Notes: generated by a model from the letters alone, not told the origin. A DNA stretch of 64,000 nt from Bettongia penicillata ogilbyi (GCA_023548195.1 JAJHZJ010000082.1:558001-622000); one strand, 5' to 3'; positions 33,706 through 46,009 are shown, counted from the first letter of the stretch. Translations and numbers: made by a program.

Positions 33706-34069
33706 TCATTTCCCGCTGGGGACCCAGAGCATTTAAAAATGAGAGAGGCACCAGCTCACTAACAGTTTCCTTCAGGTTTCCTTCTGTACCACAGACATTA
33801 ATCAACTAAGGTTTCTTTAGCAACTTTGGCCCCAAGTAGCAGAGTCATAACTTCTCCTTTTCTTTACATTTGTATTTAGGTCCATTTAACCTTGTTACTT
33901 TTCAGCCTGATTTGGCTTTTTTTTTTTTTAAACCTATTAACCTATGCTTTCACATATCCAGGCCATGATAGCTCTGCAGTATCAAACATAAGAGTCAGCA
34001 CACTTGGCCAAATTGAGGCCCTGAAAAGTTTTGAGAACTATGCTGAATGTGGTCAGCTGTTGCTTTCCA

Positions 34070-34262
34070 GCTGAAAATGATAAAAGCAGCTCATATTTAT
34101 ATGGCCCTTGAAGGCTTGAAAAGTACTTTCCTCATAAAGAACCCATTTTGTAGAAAAAGAAACAGAGACCTGGAAAGATCAAGTGACTTGTGTCAAAGTC
34201 AGCTAGAAAACATGAGAGTGTGGTGGAATACCCATCTTCTTACTCTAATAAAAGCTCTTTTT
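34070..34262 (-). mobile_element. MIR/Ther SINE, antisense
   Basis: 'agcagctcatatttatatgg', 'ttgtagaaaaagaaacagag', 'agtgacttgtgtcaaagtca'. Decayed. Confidence 0.6.
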
Positions 34263-34959
34263 TTTTCTCACTATGCCATGATGCCTCAGGGCCCACTTCT
34301 GAAAAAAATCTAAATTTGTCTGGGGTACTAGGATAGTTCGTGGGGAAAGGAAGGAGGAAGCAGGTGGCTGAGGAGAACAGCTGATATGGGGAAAGCCCTG
34401 CCCTCCTATTCTGTCTCTGAAAGTGGCCATCAGCAGATGACTCAGGAGATGGTAAACAAGTCTAAGCCTCTTTGGTTTAATTAGCTGAGTGGGCAGGAAG
34501 AAAAGAAGTGAGAGGAGCATGTTTTATTTATTGTTTTAAAAGAAGAGGCTTAGTAATCTCTTGGCGAAAGGAGTCTAGAGCCAGTACATGCATTTGATGG
34601 TGGTCAAACTGGAAATCCTCATGGATGATCCAAATATCACTCCTCTTTTTCCTAGCCCTTGTCCACAGACCTCAGAAAAGGGAATACTGCTTTAGGAGAG
34701 TTGCTGAAATTTGCAAAAGGAACCTTGATTAATAGGGCAGGGCCCAAAGAGGGAAAGAAACTGTGCAATGTCAAAGGTCCCTCCTACTTTCCCCTGTAGT
34801 ATAAAGGGAAACATGGCTCTAATTCCATTTTTTTCAAGCCCCAAACTCTAGCCCTGCTCGATTTGCTCATAGCTGATGAACTTATTCCCTACTTTAACAA
34901 AGATCTAGGCTACTGAATATGAACTACCTCCATTCCCCCCCTCCAAAAATCAAAGTTTG
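34263..34959. other. Unassigned non-coding stretch
   Basis: No recognised repeat or exon. Ends at the G-run that opens the LTR-like region. Confidence 0.45.
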
Positions 34960-34974
34960 TCTGTGCCTCTGATG

Positions 34975-35572
34975 AGGGCCGGGGGGGGGGGGGGGGTAAG
35001 ACCCCCACAAAGACTAGGGTACCAGGGGCAGGTTGCCTGGAAGGAATTCATGGACTCAAGCATTGTTGAGGTCAAGGTAAAGATTTATTATGCTTTTCAG
35101 TGGGCAAAAGTTCTTAGGGAACCTGCAACCTTAGAGAGGTACAGGTAAAGTTTATATAGGATATTCTATAGTATCACTTGCACCAAATGTGCTAAGTGTT
35201 TTGGGGTGGGATTAGGGAGTGGTTAGGGAGTGGTCAGTTCTTAAAGGAACCTGGACTTTTGGTATCTACTGTACAGGCATATTTTACCCAGAGTTCACCA
35301 GAAATAGCGCAAGGTAGGGGGAGTGGGTTACTTGGAGGTGTGGTTTTAGGCTTGAAATGTCACTAAGTCAACAAATGGTCAGGGCTGGCTCAGAAATACC
35401 AGATTGCTCTCATCAATGTCTTGTTAGACAAGATAAATATAAGGGATTATACATATGTCTAAGTCTAGGATGCATAAGATTATGGGTCAGTGAGTAGTTG
35501 TTATGACCCAGTACACAGCCTGTTCAGCCAGTACATAGCTGGTTCAGACTAATAAGTTCTATAAGTGCAGCT
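34975..35572 (-). mobile_element. Solitary LTR of an endogenous retrovirus-like element, antisense
   Basis: On the minus strand it shows LTR order: an upstream U3-like region (35,560 down to 35,165), a TATATAAA box at 35,151-35,158, an AATAAA signal about 65 bases further at 35,084-35,089, then a U5-like segment ending near the G-run. No gag, pol or env remains flank it, so it is probably a solo LTR. Outer ends and duplication are not fixed; a DNA element with chance TATA and poly(A) signals is the alternative. Confidence 0.6.
34981..34996 (+). repeat. Poly-G run (16 G)
   Basis: Uninterrupted G tract at the U5 side of the LTR. Possibly quadruplex-forming and prone to slippage or miscalling. 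Confidence 0.95.
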
Positions 35573-36229
35573 GGCTGCTGTATCAGGAAGGGAGATAATG
35601 GTTCCTGGTAGGGCAGGCTGTGTCTTTGGGCTGGGAAGAAACTGCCAGGATAGTGTTTTGAGCCTAGGGAGAAATGTGATTTTTAAAGAGAAAAGTGATC
35701 TATTTTCTTCTCCTCCCCTATTATTTTCAATGATGGTGAAGTCCCCATCTACTCTAACTGTTCTTGCTGTTTACTCTCTGAGATGCTTCTTTTTTGTTTC
35801 ATCCTCTCTCTCTTAGGCACCTTCGATCTCTCCCACTTGACTGCTGATTATACAAATTTGTTACAAAGGTTTTGTTTATTTTTCTCAATTTGGGGGTTGA
35901 AAATGGGAAGGGAGAGGAAAGCTAGGGAAAGGGTTACCCTACCCCTCCCTTCAAAAAAAAAAGGAAAAGAAAGGTTATTGAAACATGTTTTTGAAATGTA
36001 GAGAAGGAAAGGCCAGAAGGAGTCACAGATAAGTAGGACAGCTGTGAAAGTAATATGCTGAATTTATTAAGAGAAAAGTAAGCTGTACATAAAAGAAATT
36101 TGCAGTTTCCTGGACACCTTCTCAGAAGTGCATGTTATAATTGATTTTCATTAAGATTGAGATAAAATAAAGACAACAAATAAAGTACACGAAGGGAAAT
36201 GATTTGTAATATACCTCGAAGGTAAGCTG
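35573..36229. other. Unassigned non-coding stretch
   Basis: No recognised family. An A-run is at 35,955-35,965. Chance frames only. Confidence 0.45.
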
Positions 36230-36490
36230 GAGCCACCCTGTGAAGGGCCTGAGTTTTCTGAGCTGTAGGGTAACAGTTAAACAACAGCACTTCAGACTTT
36301 TCTTAAGTCTCATCCTCTTCAGTGACTCCATTACTAACCACCCCCTCGGCTCCTGTGACACGGCCCTATGCTACCTCCTCCTACCTGTCTCCACTCCTTC
36401 CCTAGCTCTAGTCCTTTTTCTTTCTTTGCTCCCCACATATGGGCACTCACCGAGGCTCTATCCTTGGTCCTCTTCTTTTCTTACTTTGTA
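36230..36490 (+). mobile_element. L2 LINE ORF2 fragment
   Basis: 'gtgacacggccctatgctac' and 'ctatccttggtcctcttctt' match the L2 reverse transcriptase region; the second corresponds to the S-I-L-G-P-L-L motif. Confidence 0.7.
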
Positions 36491-37050
36491 TGAAGGCTAA
36501 CTTTATGGGTGATAGAAAAATGACTGGCCAATATATGGCGCTTCCATCTGCTACTGTGAGCCACTTGGAGTCTTTCAGATTGTTCATTAAATATCTTCTT
36601 TATTTCCAGTTTTAATGTTCATACTATAATATCCTATTGTTGATTCTTTCCCTTTGCCATGCTGCATAGGACTGTGGTATGTTCTCATGAAATAGTTCTG
36701 TACTTTGACTGAAGATCCCTTACATGAGGATACACCCTTCTAATGGTGCTGACACTCACCCATTCACATCTTATCTAACAAAATTCTTATCCGACTCTTG
36801 TGGTAAATCCTCTGCAGAGGGGTCAGTTCAACATGCTCGAAGCCACTCTCTGGTTCTTTTAATGCAGTTCTATATAGGAGCAAAGAATTCAAAAGAAACT
36901 CTAAACTCTCTATAACTTGAGGACTGGTCAATGTGGCTGACACATCAAGTTTCTTGGTGGTAGGAAAGATGATGCAGGTTGAATTTTGAAATGATCACTG
37001 ATCTCAGGCTCTAGCCTTGGGAACAGACTGGGCCTGGTACATGAGTCTCC
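36491..37050. other. Unassigned non-coding stretch
   Basis: No feature recognised. Confidence 0.45.
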
Positions 37051-37051
37051 A

Positions 37052-37190
37052 AGTAACAAGTATTTCTTAAGTGCCTACTGAATGCCAAGAATTGTACTGG
37101 GAGTTGGGAATAAAATAGAATTCTCTACAAAGAACAAAACAATCCCTACTCACAAAGAGATTAGATTCTAATGTTGACTCCTATACAACA
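37052..37190 (-). mobile_element. L2 LINE antisense, 3' end
   Basis: 'gtatttcttaagtgcctact', 'gaatgccaagaattgtactg', 'cctactcacaaagagattag'. Confidence 0.75.
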
Positions 37191-37439
37191 AACAAGAGTT
37201 GGCTCAAAACAACAGCTGACCACCCCCTCTTCCATTCAGTAACCTTAACTTGAATTACCCTGTGATCTGAATTCATCAAGACTTATTTCGGTTTCCTTTT
37301 TTTTTTTTAAAGCAAATTCTACATCCTATAAGACTTACACATGAAACTAACTTAAAACGTTTCTCTTTTCAAAAGAGATATAGTTAAGTCTAGGGGATAT
37401 ACTGTGTCCATCATGTTTCTACGCCAACTTCTCATTCCT

Positions 37440-37705
37440 ATGCATAACAATAATAGCTAGCATTTATTTAGCGTTTGAAAGTTTATGAAGTACTTTACAA
37501 ATATTATCTCATTTAATCCTCATAACAACCCTAGGAGGATAGGTGCTATTATCATTCCCATCTTATAGATGAGAAAACTGAGGCCTAGAGAGGTTAAGTT
37601 ACTTACCCAGGGTCACACAGCTAATAAGAATCTGAGAAAGCATTCAAACTCAGGTCCTTCTCCCTCCAAAGCCAGAACTCGATCTACTGTAGCACTTTTC
37701 TGCCA
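37440..37705 (-). mobile_element. MIR/Ther SINE, antisense, near full length
   Basis: 'taatagctagcatttattta', 'cctcataacaaccctaggag', 'gatgagaaaactgaggccta', 'acccagggtcacacagctaa', 'ctcgatctactgtagcactt'. Among the best preserved MIR copies here. Confidence 0.9.
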
Positions 37706-38618
37706 TTAAAACAGTGCTGGCAAATTGCACTGGAGACTCCTCAACTATGACCATTCCAGAGTTGCAACAAGATTTTCAGTCCCAGTTTTCTTTACATCTA
37801 CCCAAAGTCCTTGCCTTCGGAGGGTCCTTAGTGAAGATGTATGATCCATGCTTTCTACATGTACCACCTTCCTTTCTCTAGAAGCAGCCAGGTCCTCAGT
37901 GTTCCTGCTCTCTTTCTTCCAAGATGACTGTTCTCTCCTTTAGCTATACCCTATCTGCGACCATTAAAAAAAACCAACACACTTTTCAGTGATTTTCTTT
38001 GCTTTGGTATTTGGGACCATTCAGAAGTTCTCCTCACTTTCACATAATACTTGGCAGCACTTAAGACAGAGCAGATTTCTACACATGAACATTTGGTAAT
38101 TTGATGTACACCTTTGTTTTGTCCCCCACATTGTTTCTAAAGCTGTTCTGTGATCTGGGCCAGCTGTTTTACTTTTGACTGAGAGAAAAACCAGGCCATG
38201 GTAGCCCCAGGAGAGGCATCTCTTTCTCCTCTGTTTGACTTCCCCTGTAGGTCTGATTCTTTGGCTGGAAGAATGGGTCTTGCAGTCCAGGTTCCCAGTG
38301 AGCTGGAAGAAAAGTTCGTCAAAAATGTCTGAGCAATAGGTCACAGGAGGCAAACAGTTTTACAGGCAGATTAGCAGCCTGTGGGAGTTACCCAGGAAGT
38401 ATCTCCTCTTAGCATGATGTGTTTCACAGCTGCCTCTTTGAGTTTTAAAGCATATTAAACAGAAGGTGAGGCTGATGGATTGTTCTTTAACATGCTTTCT
38501 ATTTGCTGGGGTATCCTCTTTCTTGTTGGGAATGGAGAGCCAACAGATGGAAAGGGACAGGGAATTCTAAGATCTACCAAGTCAAAAAGGGATTTTTCTA
38601 GACTACAACATTGAAGAA
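37706..38618. other. Unassigned, repeat-poor stretch
   Basis: No transposon recognised. A 110-codon minus frame at 38,021-38,353 has no recognised domain. Confidence 0.45.
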
Positions 38619-38619
38619 A

Positions 38620-38818
38620 CAGTAGCATTTCATGGAATTTTAGAGCTGAAAGGGTCCAGATAGAGCATGTACTCCAACCCTCTTAAATTTATAGCTAAGG
38701 AAACTGAGGTCTAAAGAAGGTGGCTTGTCTAAATTAAAGCAGGGTAGGCACAGAGTTATTAGGACCCAAGTCTGCTGACTTTTAATTCAGTGAAATTTCC
38801 ACTCAGCCATGTTACCTT
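38620..38818 (-). mobile_element. MIR-type SINE, antisense
   Basis: 'ggaattttagagctgaaagg', 'agctaaggaaactgaggtct', 'aggacccaagtctgctgact' follow the reverse pattern. Confidence 0.8.
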
Positions 38819-38879
38819 GAAGTGCCTTCTGGCATAATCCATTTCTTCTTTGGAGGATCTTATTAAATTTCACAGAGCT

Positions 38880-39078
38880 ATCCCTCTTACTTTCTTTCTT
38901 TTTTTCTTTTAACTTTTATCTTTTTTTGTAAACAGTATTTTATTTTTTCCAATGACATGCAAAGATTGTTTTTAAGGTTCATTTTTAAATAAGATTTCTG
39001 AGTTCCAAAATTTTTCTCCCTCCTTTCCATCCCCCACCCCTCCCCCAAGATGGCAAGCAGTCTAATAGAGGTTATATA
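38880..39078 (-). mobile_element. L1 3' UTR, strongly 5' truncated, antisense
   Basis: 'cagtattttattttttccaa', 'ctgagttccaaaatttttct', 'caagatggcaagcagtctaa' are the reverse of the L1 terminal UTR. Only about 200 bases are present. Confidence 0.75.
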
Positions 39079-39269
39079 ATTTGGTTCTTTCTCAATGAAC
39101 TGAGGAATTATGGGGGTGGGGAGGGGAGTGAGAGGGGAAGTTGGGGAGTGGTAGAGTGAAATTATTCTCATTTTTTGTTTTTTCCAACCCTTATTCCTGA
39201 GCAAAGGGAAATCTCACCACAGACTTCCCTGATTAAATGCATTCAATCTGTCAATGATACTTCAAAAAA

Positions 39270-39625
39270 TAACAGAAGTAGAAGAGATCTCAAAAGCCAT
39301 GAAGTCTTATCCATACTTTTACAGGAATTCCATCAACAACTGTCTTGGAATAGTCATTCAGCTTTACTTAAAGATTTCTAGTAAGAATGAACCCATTAAC
39401 TTCTGAGACAAGCCATCTCATTTTTTGTATAGCTCTCTGATAAGCAGTTTGCTTTTGGTTTGGTTTTTTTGGGTTTGTTTGGTTTTTCTTTTTTGGTCTT
39501 CCATCAAGCCTAAATCCACCTCCCTGCAAATTCTATCTACTGTTCCTAGTTATGCCGCTGGGGCCAAGCAGAACAAATTCGTTGTTCTTCTTCTATCTTA
39601 CAGTACTTCAACTACTTATTGAGCA
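39270..39625 (-). mobile_element. L3/CR1 LINE 3' end, antisense
   Basis: 'ggaattccatcaacaactgt', 'cttaaagatttctagtaaga', then 'tcctagttatgccgctgggg' and 'ccaagcagaacaaattcgtt' are reverse L3 text. A T/G-rich low-complexity insertion (39,450-39,497) separates the two parts. Confidence 0.75.
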
Positions 39626-41299
39626 GAGTTCTTAGGAGGTCAAGGATATGCATTTGATATCTATATAGGTCTAAAATTAGTTTTCCTCTGTTTCCAGTTA
39701 AAGACTACACCTGTAACCTAGGCCAGGCATCTCAAAAATGCAAAGTCACTGGCCAGAGGGAGTACAGGTCAAGAAAGCATTTCTAGATCAAATCCAATTC
39801 CATTCCTGGAAAGAAAGTACAAAGCCCAGGCTTCACTGATATAGGTCAGTAGTGTTGACTGCACACAGGAAGTAGTGATACAAACATATCTGGCATAACA
39901 CTGCCCTGACCAATGCCCCGGGTGAATACATTAGAACCAGACGTCACTGTCACATTACAAAACCTTGATGGAATGTTTGGCTGGTCATACATTTGTAGCA
40001 TTGATCCTATGGAACCAAGTGCTTCCTGTAAGGATGTTTTGTCTAACACTCTGTTTTTGCAGAATGAATTAATGATGTTAATTGGGCATATGCTTACATA
40101 TGTATTAGCAAAAAAAAAAAGCAATTTAATAGCATACTTTCTTGTCAGAAACTTCATTAGCAGAAATACATATGATACAGGATCCATAGGGATGGAAGAA
40201 TTGTAGGATGACAGTGGTAGTGGTAGAAAAAGTTAGGTTACTATACAAAAATAGCATTAAAAACTATGTCAAATGTTTGGAAAAAATAAAACATACATTT
40301 GAAAATCTTGTAGCTGGTAGAGAAGAGAAGAACCTGGAAGGTGAGGGTGGTGATCTGTACTCAGGCAGGAAAAGTGCCAAGGAGATATGAGGGAGGGGTC
40401 CTGGCAGGTGGATTCCTGTTAGGGAAGGATAGGCTCCAGGTCCTTTTCTGCCCCAAGCTAACCCTGGAATGGGCCTTCACTAGCTATAACTATTGCCAGG
40501 TTATTTTCCCCATGTTCCACAGGGGCCTGTGTTGGAGAAAGAGAAGGCTTGGATTATCCTCCTGGAGTTACATGAATAAAAGTTTAAATGACCCATTCTA
40601 GACTTCCTGTTCTGAAAGTGACTAGGTTTATAGAGTAGAAGGACATGGGGTACTAGAAGAACAGGACCACCAAAGAGGAAGTCCAACCATAGAAAAAGGG
40701 GAAGAAAATTGAGGGTATTAATGACAAATTTTGCCAATTTCCTAACTTTGCCAACAGGTTTTCCTTCTTACCTTCAACTGTTTTCAGACATCCTTAAGTT
40801 GTATAAAGAAATATTTTTGCCTTTGCACATATGTAACTTAGAAAGAATACTGCTGAATGACAAAGCAACCTTGTTTCCCATGATTTGTGATTTTCCAAAC
40901 ATCTAATTTTATTATACAGAAGCTTTATTTCCAAAGAATTTGTTAAAAGCAGCATCACTGTACAACACGTCACTTATTGAGCACCTGTGGGGGTGGTGAG
41001 ACATCACAGCAGGAACTGAAACAGGCATTTCCTGTGACTTAGACACCAATGCTTTACATTCCTGACTGGACTGAGATGACTGATCTTCCATCACCACAGT
41101 CTGTAACACCCAAAAGCTGAACCACTCTCTGACTCTCGGGGTAGAGAGTCTCGGGGGATTGGTTAAAGTCACCATAAACCACTGTTTATTTGGGTTTCAG
41201 CCCTTCCATTGAGATTGTCACTGAGAAGACTGAACACCTAAGTCACTGAGGTTGGCCAATGGAAGGCTTACTTTAAAATAGGAGCAGAGCTTTTTTGGA
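39626..41299. other. Unassigned, repeat-poor stretch
   Basis: No transposon recognised in 1.7 kb. Minus-strand frames of 113 codons (39,846-40,187) and 87 codons (40,912-41,175) have balanced amino-acid content but no recognised domain and no clear splice or poly(A) context. Confidence 0.45.
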
Positions 41300-41480
41300 A
41301 CTTAAAAAACCATAGAACTGGAAAGGAACTTAGAGACAATTTACTTTAACCCTTCATTTTGTTACTGATGAAGAAACTAAAGCCTAAAGAGATAAACCAA
41401 CTTGACTAATGTCACACAACAAATTGGTGACGGAGCCTTCTATTAGAACCAAGTCTCCCGACTCCAGGGGAAGTGTTATT
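41300..41480 (-). mobile_element. MIR-type SINE, antisense
   Basis: 'accatagaactggaaaggaa', 'gatgaagaaactaaagccta', 'aatgtcacacaacaaattgg', 'gtctcccgactccaggg'. Confidence 0.8.
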
Positions 41481-42379
41481 TGTACTGTATTATTACTATT
41501 ACTAATTATTTAGCTTAGCCCTACATGGAAGAGGCAAAGAAACCCAAAACATTTATCATCCTGCAAAGTTTTCCCCCAACTCCTCACACTCATACCGCTA
41601 TGACTCTAGGAATGGCCCATCAATATAATGGACTGCATCTTCAAAATCTGAAAAAAATAATACATACTGAAAATCCATTTTCTTTCAGATTCTGCCTTCT
41701 TTATTTCTTTTTTAGGCCTCAAGGGTACAGAGGTGAAAGGAACCCAAAGGTGGCTATGCTGATTTACAAAGCAGACCGACTTTGTACATCATCCAAATGC
41801 CAAGTTCCTTTCCTGGAGGAAGTGAGAGACGTCCTATTTGTTCACACAGAATGCTGCCGAGCTGATATGACACCCGATGGAATGGATACTGTGAGAAGAG
41901 GAGTTTCCTACCAATGTTGGTACCAGATTGAGTCACAGCAGACGCTTCTCCTATGACCAACTCATTATTCCATTGTGCTAGGATGCCTTCACCCTTTGCA
42001 CAGGACTCTTCCTCTCAGCTCCTTAGAAACCACATTTCTGGGAGAAAACCAAATAAAAACACATACAAAAGAAATCCAGAACAGTACAATTGGCTGTATA
42101 TGTGTTGAACTGGCAACACCAGAGCCAGAACAGGAGCTTGTTGAGTTTTAGGACAGGCTCCTCCTAGTCTTGTGCATGATTTTTTCCTGGTTGGTGATAT
42201 TCTTAATTGCAAATGACACTAGATAGGGAGGAAGGTTCAACTAGGAAAGTACTCTCCAAATAGAGCCCAGAAAATGTTCCTGGAGGCATCTCTCCATCCT
42301 GAATTTTCCATTTTTACTTAGTGCATCCTAATCATATAGTAGGCAGAGAGTAAAAAGAAATCAAAAGTTACAGCACGGA
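41481..42379. other. Unassigned stretch with one exon-like patch
   Basis: A pyrimidine tract and AG at 41,690-41,715 precede an open frame to 41,956. No family is recognised and no matching donor or downstream exon is seen, so it is not called a gene. Confidence 0.4.
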
Positions 42380-43135
42380 TGTGCAAGGCATTGTGTTTAG
42401 CAATGGGGAAGCAAAGATGAAAGAGGACACAGGGCCTGCCTTCAAAGATCATAGGATCATAGACTTAAGAGACCTCAGAGGTCATCAATGTAGAACAAGT
42501 TTACAATGTACTAAGGGGGAACCATACTACATGTACACAAATAAATAAAATACTAACATAATGAGATAGGGGCTGAGGAGAGATCAAGGTAAAGTGATAT
42601 AGGAATTTGAGGAGGGGGAGAATGCTTTTATCATTTAAGATCAGAGAGAGATCTGACAAAAAGAAAGCAGGAGGAAGAAGATAAGGGAAAGCTTCCTAGG
42701 GAAAGTGGTATCTGAGCAAAGCCTCGAGGGAAGAGAATTTCAGCAGGTGGAGATGTGGTGAAAATGCATTCCAGGTATGATGAATGGTCCATGCCGGTGG
42801 TGAGGAATCTACGGCCAGTTCCCCATCTCTGGTCTATAAAAATATACTGTTCTAGGAGAATGCAAGATGAGATTGGAACATAGAATGAACGGAGGTGAGT
42901 AGCATCGTAGTTTGGAGACAGACATCCACAGAGATGTGATTATCCCATAGGCAACAAGGAATAACTGATGATTGTTTTACCTGCTGTAAAAACAATGATC
43001 TAGAGAGGGAAGAAACTGGAGGCAGGCAGACTAGTCAAGAGGTTGTTATGTTTGGGAAAAGTAAAATATTAAATTAAAATTAAATTAAATTAAAAAAAGA
43101 GGTTATTACAATCTGTAGGACAGCAATGACAGGTG
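42380..43135 (-). mobile_element. L2 LINE, antisense, interrupted
   Basis: 'gcaaggcattgtgtttagca', 'gaaagcttcctagggaaagt', 'gaacggaggtgagtagcatc', 'gtcaagaggttgttat', 'attacaatctgtaggacagc'. Interrupted at 43,049-43,096 by a 48-base A/T-rich insertion, and by a MIR-like patch at 42,448-42,490. Confidence 0.65.
43037..43108. repeat. 48-base A/T-rich insertion with 12-base direct repeats
   Basis: 'aagaggttgtta' (43,037-43,048) and 'aagaggttatta' (43,097-43,108) differ at one position and flank an ATTAAATTAAA-type segment. The L2 text continues across it. This resembles an extremely truncated poly(A)-tail insertion. Confidence 0.6.
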
Positions 43136-43179
43136 ACATTTAAACTTGACTACTGCTTGAGAATAATCCGCACAAGACT

Positions 43180-43415
43180 AATAATTACAACAGCTGACAT
43201 TCATATTGGCTTTAGAATTTACATAGTTTATAATATACATTATTTAATTTTGTGCTCATAATACTGTAAGGTTGATACTATTAGTATCCCCATTTTAGAG
43301 ATGAGGAAACTGAGACTGAATTAAGTGACATGTTCACAGTCACACAATTAGTATGTGCTTGAGGTAGGATCCAAACCCAAGTTTTAACACCATGTCAATC
43401 TATCGATCCATTATT
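43180..43415 (-). mobile_element. MIR/Ther SINE, antisense
   Basis: 'acagctgacattcatattgg', 'ccccattttagagatgagga', 'cagtcacacaattagtatgt'. Confidence 0.8.
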
Positions 43416-45359
43416 CAACATTACCACTAAACTATGATTATGAATGGACACAAACATGCAGATAACTTTTATGGCTTTTTTTCACACTCAAATAAGGAGC
43501 CATTTTGGAAATGCCATCTGTCAGGGGCTCATTGATCTTCACTAGGGATGAGAAAATCCATATCCCAACTTGGTATTCTGATGAATAGGTGCCTTGAATA
43601 AATTACTCTTAAACCTCATTAAGAGGAGAAAAATTGGGACTTGGAGGAGGCTGGTAAAAAAGACCAAGGAGGGTAGTGGAGTTAAATTAGTACTGTATTA
43701 ACCAGATTCTGGACTGTGCTGATTTTGTCTTGACGTTGAATTTCAGATGCTTTGGACTGGGAAGAGTGAGAAAGGGAGGCTGCAATCTTTTAAATGTGAA
43801 GCACTCACCACCTTCTCAATCAGCCACTCAGAAGAGATTGTTCTTTGGGTGTTGTCATATAAGGTTTACTGCAATTTTTCTAGATCAGACTCCCTTAAGA
43901 GAAACAGAAAATACAATGTGATTAAGTACCTCAGGAGTCTAGCTTGGTATCCCCTCCCAATTCCCTCTTCTTTGGTATACCTCCAGATAATGAAATTCTT
44001 CTGCTTAGGGAGAACCTGTTATTCATACCCCAGTCTTTTTTCTTCCTTTCCACTTAGTTTTTGGTATCGTGGTAAGTTTTTTTTTTCAACCTTACCCCCA
44101 CTAGTTATGACTGAGGCTATTTATGGTTATTTTCAGGTAAACATAGAGTCCCAATTAATTACACACTTTTTCCCTTGGTTTTGAATTTGGAGGGAGGGGA
44201 GTAAGTGTTTGAAATTGAAGCAACTTGTTTTTCTGCTCCAAAAAACAATTGGGCAAGGGTTAGTGGGAAGGGAGGAGCGATAGCAGTTTGAAGTAATCAC
44301 TCAATAGGATTCAGCATTTGTCTTCCCAGGACACCTCCCCTGCTCCTCTGTATCTTGCTCCCCTTAGCAACTGTGGGTGGAGAACCACAGAAAGAGTGAA
44401 GAGGTAGCAAAGGAGAATGTGAGCTCCTTGCTGTTCCTTAAGCCCTGAAAGGAGATGCCTGCTCAGTTTTCCTTCCTCCTCTCAACAATTTGAACAGCAT
44501 CGCATGAGGAATTAACAAGGATTGAATACCACAGACCATGATGTGATTGATATCAAATACCTGACCTACTTGTACCAATCAGCATTACAGAGGTCTGAGA
44601 AATGAATCATAATAGGTCTTTTAAACAGCTGAATATAGCTACTTGGTGGCTGACGAGTAATTCTAGATATATTTAACTATACCATTATTATTATTATTAT
44701 AAACCAAATTATTATAATAAACTATTATTATAATAAACCGAATCATGGTTTGGCTTTTAGCACCAATTCTTCAGACTGTAGCAATATATAAGGGCTAGTA
44801 AGTAGCTTGCCTTTCAGCATCGTGACAGGGCACTGCATCTTTCCTGACTCAGACAACCAGTGACTCTGCCTTTGATCACAGTACCAAGGCTACAGCACTT
44901 TGAAATATGTCTCTTTTCCAGAAAATCACCCCCGCTCCCTCCATGTGACAGCTTTCTGACTTTAGAAGGTTTATGCGTCAAAATACAGTCACCTTCCAGG
45001 GAATATAATTTCTGGTCCCCAGTGAGCAACAGGAGTCTTGCACAGTGGTGTACTTTTGTTAAATGGTAATAGAAGCCTAAATGGAAAAAAACAAATTGGC
45101 TTTTATCCCAAGGGATTTCTAAAAGGGGCAGAGGACTAGGACAGAGTCCATCCTAAGGAATGGAATGCTACTTCCCACCATAAATGGCAACAGAAGCCTA
45201 ACAAAGAATTTTTGTACCATGTCTGAGTTCTGAAGCTTCCCTTTGCATCCTGACCCCATCACCCACATTGACTGAACCAAACCATGGGAAAATGACCCTC
45301 AACCTCATGCTTAAAACTAGATAAATGCAACTTTAAAAAAAATCACGAAGCATCCAGGC
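43416..45359. other. Unassigned, repeat-poor stretch
   Basis: About 1.9 kb without recognised transposons, apart from the ATT microsatellite at 44,683-44,740. The 145-codon frame 43,747-44,184 is rich in Phe, Leu and Ser from pyrimidine-rich DNA and shows no domain. Confidence 0.5.
44683..44740 (+). repeat. (ATT/ATA)n microsatellite
   Basis: ATT units followed by ATTATAATA-type motifs that are partly self-complementary. Confidence 0.9.
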
Positions 45360-45361
45360 AA

Positions 45362-45455
45362 AAACATTGATTAAATGCCTATTGCATGGGCAACACTGTA
45401 CCAGCTGCTGTGGGGTGAAAGCAAAGAAACCAAAGTCTCTGTTTTCAGGAAGGGG
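45362..45455 (-). mobile_element. L2 LINE antisense, 3' end fragment
   Basis: 'attgattaaatgcctattgc', 'atgggcaacactgtaccagc', 'aaaccaaagtctctg'. Confidence 0.65.
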
Positions 45456-45869
45456 CATAATTAGCAATGAAGAGGGGATATTGGGGAGCATAAGAAAAGC
45501 TGTACTTCTTGTCTCTCAAATATGTCTTCCTCTCTCTTATCCCTGCCTAGGGGTGAATGAGGACTTGTGTTAGCTCCCCTCCCTGCTCTGAAGACCCATG
45601 GACAGGGCCGGCAGTATTCAGACCCAGTGAAAACAGGTCCAAATGCCAGCTGTCTATATTTCATTTTAAATTTGGGGGCATATTAGTTCCTCAAGTCTTG
45701 ATTATTTAGTTTTATGACTAGGCATGCCATTCTGGTTTATCTGCCACCATGCTAGTTTCCTGGTCTCTATCATTCAGTTTCACTACTTGAGATGCAAACA
45801 CATACTACTTCCTTTCCTACCTCTTCATCCCCATTCTAATCAATCCATTAATCAATAAGGGAGAAAGGG
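45456..45869. other. Unassigned non-coding stretch
   Basis: No recognised feature. Confidence 0.4.
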
Positions 45870-45990
45870 GAGGGAATAATAAGCAGTTACTAAGGATTTA
45901 CTTTGAGCTAGGCCCTGTGCCAGACCCTGAGGATACAAAGACAAATAGAAAACTGTCCTTGACTTCAAAGATCTTACTATCTTAGTAAGT
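45870..45990 (-). mobile_element. L2 LINE antisense, 3' end fragment
   Basis: 'gatttactttgagctaggcc', 'cctgtgccagaccctgagga', 'acttcaaagatcttactatc'. Confidence 0.75.
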
Positions 45991-46009
45991 GGGCTTAGGT
46001 TCACTCTAA

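Noticed and set aside
39846..41175. Minus-strand frames of 113 and 87 codons with balanced composition
   Set aside because: I recognise no protein family, the frames are not linked by clear splice sites, and their length is within chance for this base composition.
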